A DNA stretch of 64,000 nucleotides from VXNE01 sp965206615 (lineage in GTDB: Bacteria; Pseudomonadota; Gammaproteobacteria; Pseudomonadales; Azotimanducaceae): contig OZ242219.1 in assembly GCA_965206615.1 (NCBI GenBank), forward strand, positions 186,001-250,000, written 5' to 3'. Below are positions 60,636 to 64,000 of the stretch, one piece after another (the stretch's first letter is position 1; every line of letters starts with the position of its first letter). Made by a program: the position numbers and the translations under genes. The notes under the pieces are model-generated. The model did no database searches. It was not told where the DNA came from and saw only the letters and a list, made by a program, of their open reading frames with translations.

Positions 60636-61875
60636 AACGCCGTGCGTCGTCGAGTCCTTGGCGACTGCCGAGTCCTGCGCTGATCGCCACGGGCAACCAG
60701 AACAGCAACCAGGTCCAGCCGATCTTGTCGACCAGCTCGTAGCCATCAAGCAGGTAGGCGGGCAGTGCGATCGCGAATATGCCGAGCGCGAGCTTGGCTT
60801 CCCGCTCTTCGATGTGCGCAAGCAGCGTGCGCAGAGACAGCGCGACCACGCAGAGGAACAGCGTCAGTCCCACGACCCCGCCCTGGAACAGCACCGCCAG
60901 GTAGAGGTTGTGCGGATGCGGCATGACGAGGCCGCCAACCGGTACGCTGTCGTCGCTCAGAACGCCGTTGCCGAACCAGAGTCCCTGGTCCAGCACACGC
61001 CGCAGGATTTCCGCCCAGATGTCGGGCCGGTAGCTGTCGCCGCGTGACAGCAGCGCGTCCCGCGTGGGATCGAACCAGAGGGCGGCGGCCAGGGCTGCGA
61101 GGACGAGTGCGAGGGCCGCGCCGCATGCCGCGAGCAGTCCACGCTCGGGGGCATAGCGGCAAGTCAGGTAGGTGAGGCAGCCGAACGACACGGATACCCA
61201 CGCGTTGCGTGAGCCCGAAAAGGCGACCGCCATGGCCAGGAACACCGCGACGACCGCGGCCACGGCGCGCCACGACGCCGAGCGCGTCTCGGTCAGCCAC
61301 GCGAGCGCGCAGACCAGCGAGACGCCGAAGCACAGCGCGGCCCGGATGTGGGCGTCGAGTTGGCCGAGGCCATTGAGTCGGCCGTCCGCCGGCGGATCCG
61401 CGAGGAACATGACCACCGCGGCACACGCGGCGCCGCCGCCGCAGAGGGCGAGCGCCGCCGTCATGCGGCCACGAAACCAGTCCACGCGAAAACCCTCCGC
61501 CACGGCGACGAGGAAGCAGAGCCCGAGCAGCGCGCGGGTCACCTGACTCAGCGCCGCGCGCGCATCGAACGGCGTGGACCAGAGACTCGTGGCTGCGATG
61601 TACAGGGCCACCGTGACGGACAGCAGGAACACCCAGTTGAACCACAGCCCGGTCCAGCGCCGGTAGCCCGCGAGGGTGTACACGGCGAGGACATAGGTCG
61701 GCAGACTCGATCCGCTCTGGCTCGTCAATACGAACATCGACGCGAGCGAAAGCACCAGGAGTGTGGCGCTGATGGGGACGCGGTATTCGAGCAGGTTGGT
61801 CACGGTGGCGGCATCGAACGATGGGGTAATGATGAAGCCGGGGGTCCGGGCCAACAAGCCTTCGTCCGGGGACAC
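60622..61875 (-). CDS. O-antigen ligase / polymerase-like membrane protein (Wzy_C)
   Basis: A 417-residue polytopic protein with 10-12 hydrophobic segments. It has the periplasmic-loop motif MPHPHNLYLAVLFQGGVVGLTLF typical of WaaL/Wzy_C proteins and a preceding GSRNAW. These proteins ligate or polymerise O-antigen or other glycans at the periplasmic face of the inner membrane. ATG 61875 is used. It is the only polymerase-like gene in the window, so it may act on the glycan built by the neighbouring GT4 enzymes. Confidence 0.85.
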   Translation of the reverse strand: MSPDEGLLARTPGFIITPSFDAATVTNLLEYRVPISATLLVLSLASMFVLTSQSGSSLPTYVLAVYTLAGYRRWTGLWFNWVFLLSVTVALYIAATSLWSTPFDARAALSQVTRALLGLCFLVAVAEGFRVDWFRGRMTAALALCGGGAACAAVVMFLADPPADGRLNGLGQLDAHIRAALCFGVSLVCALAWLTETRSASWRAVAAVVAVFLAMAVAFSGSRNAWVSVSFGCLTYLTCRYAPERGLLAACGAALALVLAALAAALWFDPTRDALLSRGDSYRPDIWAEILRRVLDQGLWFGNGVLSDDSVPVGGLVMPHPHNLYLAVLFQGGVVGLTLFLCVVALSLRTLLAHIEEREAKLALGIFAIALPAYLLDGYELVDKIGWTWLLFWLPVAISAGLGSRQGLDDARRFSGG

Positions 61876-62276
61876 GGCGCTCGTCCGTCCGAGTGCGCTG
61901 ACCTCACGTTTGCAGGCTACACGTTGCTGTAGTGATGGAACTATATTTTCCGACTACATGTTTTGACCTGGTGTCCAGTTGTCCCACGCCCCCCGTGGCG
62001 GCTAGTCTCCCCAAGTTGGAGTGCCGCTTGCTGCGCAGTATTTCGGTTTTTCCGAATCGGCAAGCTGGCACTCCTCGGGTGTCACACAACAACCCTCGGG
62101 AGGGGCGGTTGGAAGCGCGTCGCCGCGGCGACGACGCACGGGCCGCAACTGTAGTCGTATGAGGGAAGCGAGACAGCGACCGCAGGGTCGCGATGCGGCT
62201 GCCTGGCGGCCGCCTGGATTTCGTCCACGGTTTCGTCTGGACGAAGTCGGAGTCCAGGTCGGCCCGCAACGGCGCC
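61876..62276. other. Divergent intergenic region
   Basis: These 401 bp separate the ligase gene (minus strand) from the regulator (plus strand). No gene is supported. An AT-richer patch near 61920-61975 (TATATTTTCCGACTACATG) is the most promoter-like part, but no reliable -35/-10 pair is seen. Confidence 0.4.
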
Positions 62277-64000
62277 ATGGACAGTGACGGGCCGCTGGGC
62301 AGGCGACCCAGGGTGGGTCGAAGTGTGCCGTCGGTGCATAACCCGACTGGGGACCGCTCGCGAGAGACCACCGAGCATATCCCGCCGGGACTCCTGCGAC
62401 ACAGAGTGGCGGTACCCGGTCGGGCGGTAGACCACCTGCATCGCCCCGCGCTGGTGAAGCGGTGCATGCCGACAAGCCAGCGCGTCACGCTTCTGAAGGC
62501 TCCGGGCGGCTTCGGCAAGACCGCCTTGCTGGCGGAGTGTTGCCGTGAGTTGTCGCGGCAAGGCGTTCCGACTGCCTGGCTTGCACTGGACGAACACGAC
62601 GAACAGTCCGTGGTGGAGGCGTATCTGGAGCTCGCCTTTCAGATCGCGGGCGTGGACATCAACGTACCCACGCAGTCGGGCGAGAGCCGCGTTGATCCGC
62701 GTTGGCGGCGGATTGGCCTGCTGCTGCGGGCGATCGAAGACTACGGCGCTCCGTGCGTACTCGCGCTCGACGAGTTGGAGCACCTTGGGAGCCCGGATTC
62801 CGTAGCGCTTGTGAACTTCCTCGTGCAGCGTGGGCCGCCCGGGCTGCACCTGGCCATGACCTGCCGCGAGCTACCGGCCGGGTTGAACGTCGCGGCGCCG
62901 GTGCTCGAGGGCCGTGCCGAGATCCTGACGGCGGACGAACTGCGGTTTGTCAGTGCGGAGATCGCCCAGTACTTCGACCTGAAGCTGTCGCGGCGGGAGC
63001 TTGCGTCCCTGGCGGCGGACTCCGCGGGCTGGCCCGTTGCGCTACGTATGTACCGTAACGAAGGAGGGACCGACGGCCGCGGTGAAGCCCGTGTCGTGAA
63101 AGACGTCATCGAGAACTGGGTGGAGTCGCGGCTGTTGCAGGGTGTCGGGCAGGAAGAACGTGACTTCCTGCTCGACCTGGGACTGTTTGGACGGATCGAC
63201 GCGGCCCTGCTCGACGAGGTGTTCGAGCGAACGGACTCGGCCGCCCGGGTCGAAGGTATGTCCTGGCTGTTCGGGCTTCTGGACCCGGTGCGGGGCGCCG
63301 GACCGAGCGTTTGGCGCCTCCATCCGCTGGTCAGGGACCTGTGTGCGAAGCTCCGGCGGCGGGATTCCCCGGAGCGATACCGCGCCATCCATCGCCGGAT
63401 CGCGATCGCGAGGTCGCGGCGGGGCGAAACCGTCCCGGCGATGCGCCACGCGACCAAGGCCGAGGATCCGGCGCTTGCGGCACGAATCCTGCTGGACGCC
63501 GGAGGAGCGCGGCTTTGGCTGCGGGAAGGCGTCGACAGACTGAGCGCCGCTGACCGTCTCCTCACCGAGGAGAGCGTCGCAACGCTTCCGCGACTGGCCC
63601 TCGCCCGTTGCGTGGTCTTCACGTTGACCGGGCGCCTACCCGAGGCAAGGCGCCTGTTCGAGACCGTCCCGCCATCGGGGGGCGCTGTCGCAGGTGTGCC
63701 GGACGGGGATTCCGAGTTGCACGTCGACTACTGCCTGGTGCGTGGGCTGATCGCGCTCTACGGGTGCGAGCCGCTCTCTTCCGAACGAATCAGGCAGGCG
63801 ACTTCCGACTACGCTCGCCTGGCGGACGTCCCGGCCGCCGACCCTGTGGTGCGCGGCATTTTCGAGTACGGATCCTGCATCGCCCACAACCTGAAGGCGG
63901 AGTTTGACGTCGCCCTCGAGTGGGGGGCACGTGCCCGGCAGCGTGTGCGCCGGCGATCCCGCTATCTCACGATGCTCATCGACTTCCAGCTGGGCCAGGT
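62277..64000 (+). CDS. MalT/LuxR-type large ATP-binding transcriptional regulator, 5' part (runs off window)
   Basis: An open frame from ATG 62277 to the right edge (574 codons, no stop). After a short N-terminus the protein shows a P-loop ATPase of the STAND/MalT type: VTLLKAPGGFGKTALLAECC (Walker A with Lys81), then ALDEHDE and VLALDELEHLGSP (Walker B region), MTCRELP, VSAEIAQYFDLKLSRRELASLAADSAGWPVALRM, and the winged-helix-like segment LLDLGLFGRIDAALLDEVF, followed by TPR-like helices. The family usually ends in a LuxR-type DNA-binding domain, outside the window. The upstream frame is weakly supported and a later start (for example 62466) cannot be excluded. It may control nearby polysaccharide genes (inference). 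Confidence 0.8.
   Translation, partial: MDSDGPLGRRPRVGRSVPSVHNPTGDRSRETTEHIPPGLLRHRVAVPGRAVDHLHRPALVKRCMPTSQRVTLLKAPGGFGKTALLAECCRELSRQGVPTAWLALDEHDEQSVVEAYLELAFQIAGVDINVPTQSGESRVDPRWRRIGLLLRAIEDYGAPCVLALDELEHLGSPDSVALVNFLVQRGPPGLHLAMTCRELPAGLNVAAPVLEGRAEILTADELRFVSAEIAQYFDLKLSRRELASLAADSAGWPVALRMYRNEGGTDGRGEARVVKDVIENWVESRLLQGVGQEERDFLLDLGLFGRIDAALLDEVFERTDSAARVEGMSWLFGLLDPVRGAGPSVWRLHPLVRDLCAKLRRRDSPERYRAIHRRIAIARSRRGETVPAMRHATKAEDPALAARILLDAGGARLWLREGVDRLSAADRLLTEESVATLPRLALARCVVFTLTGRLPEARRLFETVPPSGGAVAGVPDGDSELHVDYCLVRGLIALYGCEPLSSERIRQATSDYARLADVPAADPVVRGIFEYGSCIAHNLKAEFDVALEWGARARQRVRRRSRYLTMLIDFQLGQ

Overview
The window is high-GC chromosomal DNA from a proteobacterium, most likely an uncultivated gammaproteobacterium. 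The evidence is the uvrC-pgsA-tRNA-Cys core neighbourhood, a gspEFGHIJK type II secretion operon, a Wzm/Wzt-type polysaccharide exporter, and many accessory genes, insertion-sequence relics and short dispersed repeats. No ribosomal RNA or other taxonomic marker is present, so the affiliation is inference.

Region by region. (1) 1-9140: the 3' part of uvrC and pgsA followed by tRNA-Cys are core genes, but about 7 kb of accessory DNA lies between uvrC and pgsA: an acyl-CoA-dehydrogenase-fold monooxygenase, a two-gene membrane protein + TIR-like cassette, an amidase with two deleted relatives, a Fic protein and a FetB-like permease. (2) 9174-15951: a PfkB kinase, a luciferase-like oxidoreductase, a VapBC-type toxin-antitoxin pair, a HicB-like stub, and a hydantoinase A/B pair. 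(3) 16315-20673: an autotransporter-like gene with 261-bp tandem repeats that is scrambled in the middle. (4) 21089-28203: a decayed HTH-nucleotidyltransferase gene and a giant subtilisin-like secreted protease, followed by two tRNA-Leu genes (UAA, UAG). (5) 29115-36184: gspE, a decayed Rpn-type nuclease gene, then gspFGHIJK with overlapping frames. (6) 36187-41100: an IS66-family element carrying a DUF4338 (DruA-like) passenger gene, abutting IS1380 and ISKra4 relics. (7) 41300-43085: two secreted proteins of visibly lower GC, then IS3-type debris. (8) 43814-62000: a surface-polysaccharide region (sulfotransferase-like protein, pyruvyltransferase-like protein, ABC exporter, two GT4 glycosyltransferases, RmlA, ManC, O-antigen-ligase-like protein), interrupted at 49.9-55.2 kb by an array of Uma2-family genes and a low-GC two-gene cassette. 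(9) 62277-end: the start of a MalT/LuxR-type ATPase regulator.

How the genes work together. ManC and RmlA would supply GDP-mannose and dTDP-glucose, the glycosyltransferases would build a glycan, the sulfotransferase- and pyruvyltransferase-like enzymes could decorate it, and the ABC-2 exporter or the ligase would deliver it to the surface. The Gsp proteins form the ATPase, platform and pseudopilus part of a secretion machine; C, D, L and M are not in the window. A family of short stem-loops with CTTG-type loops sits just downstream of many genes and in three cases supplies the stop codon. Together with the many internally deleted genes, this points to a genome with heavy repeat and deletion dynamics, although part of the autotransporter damage could be a misassembly.
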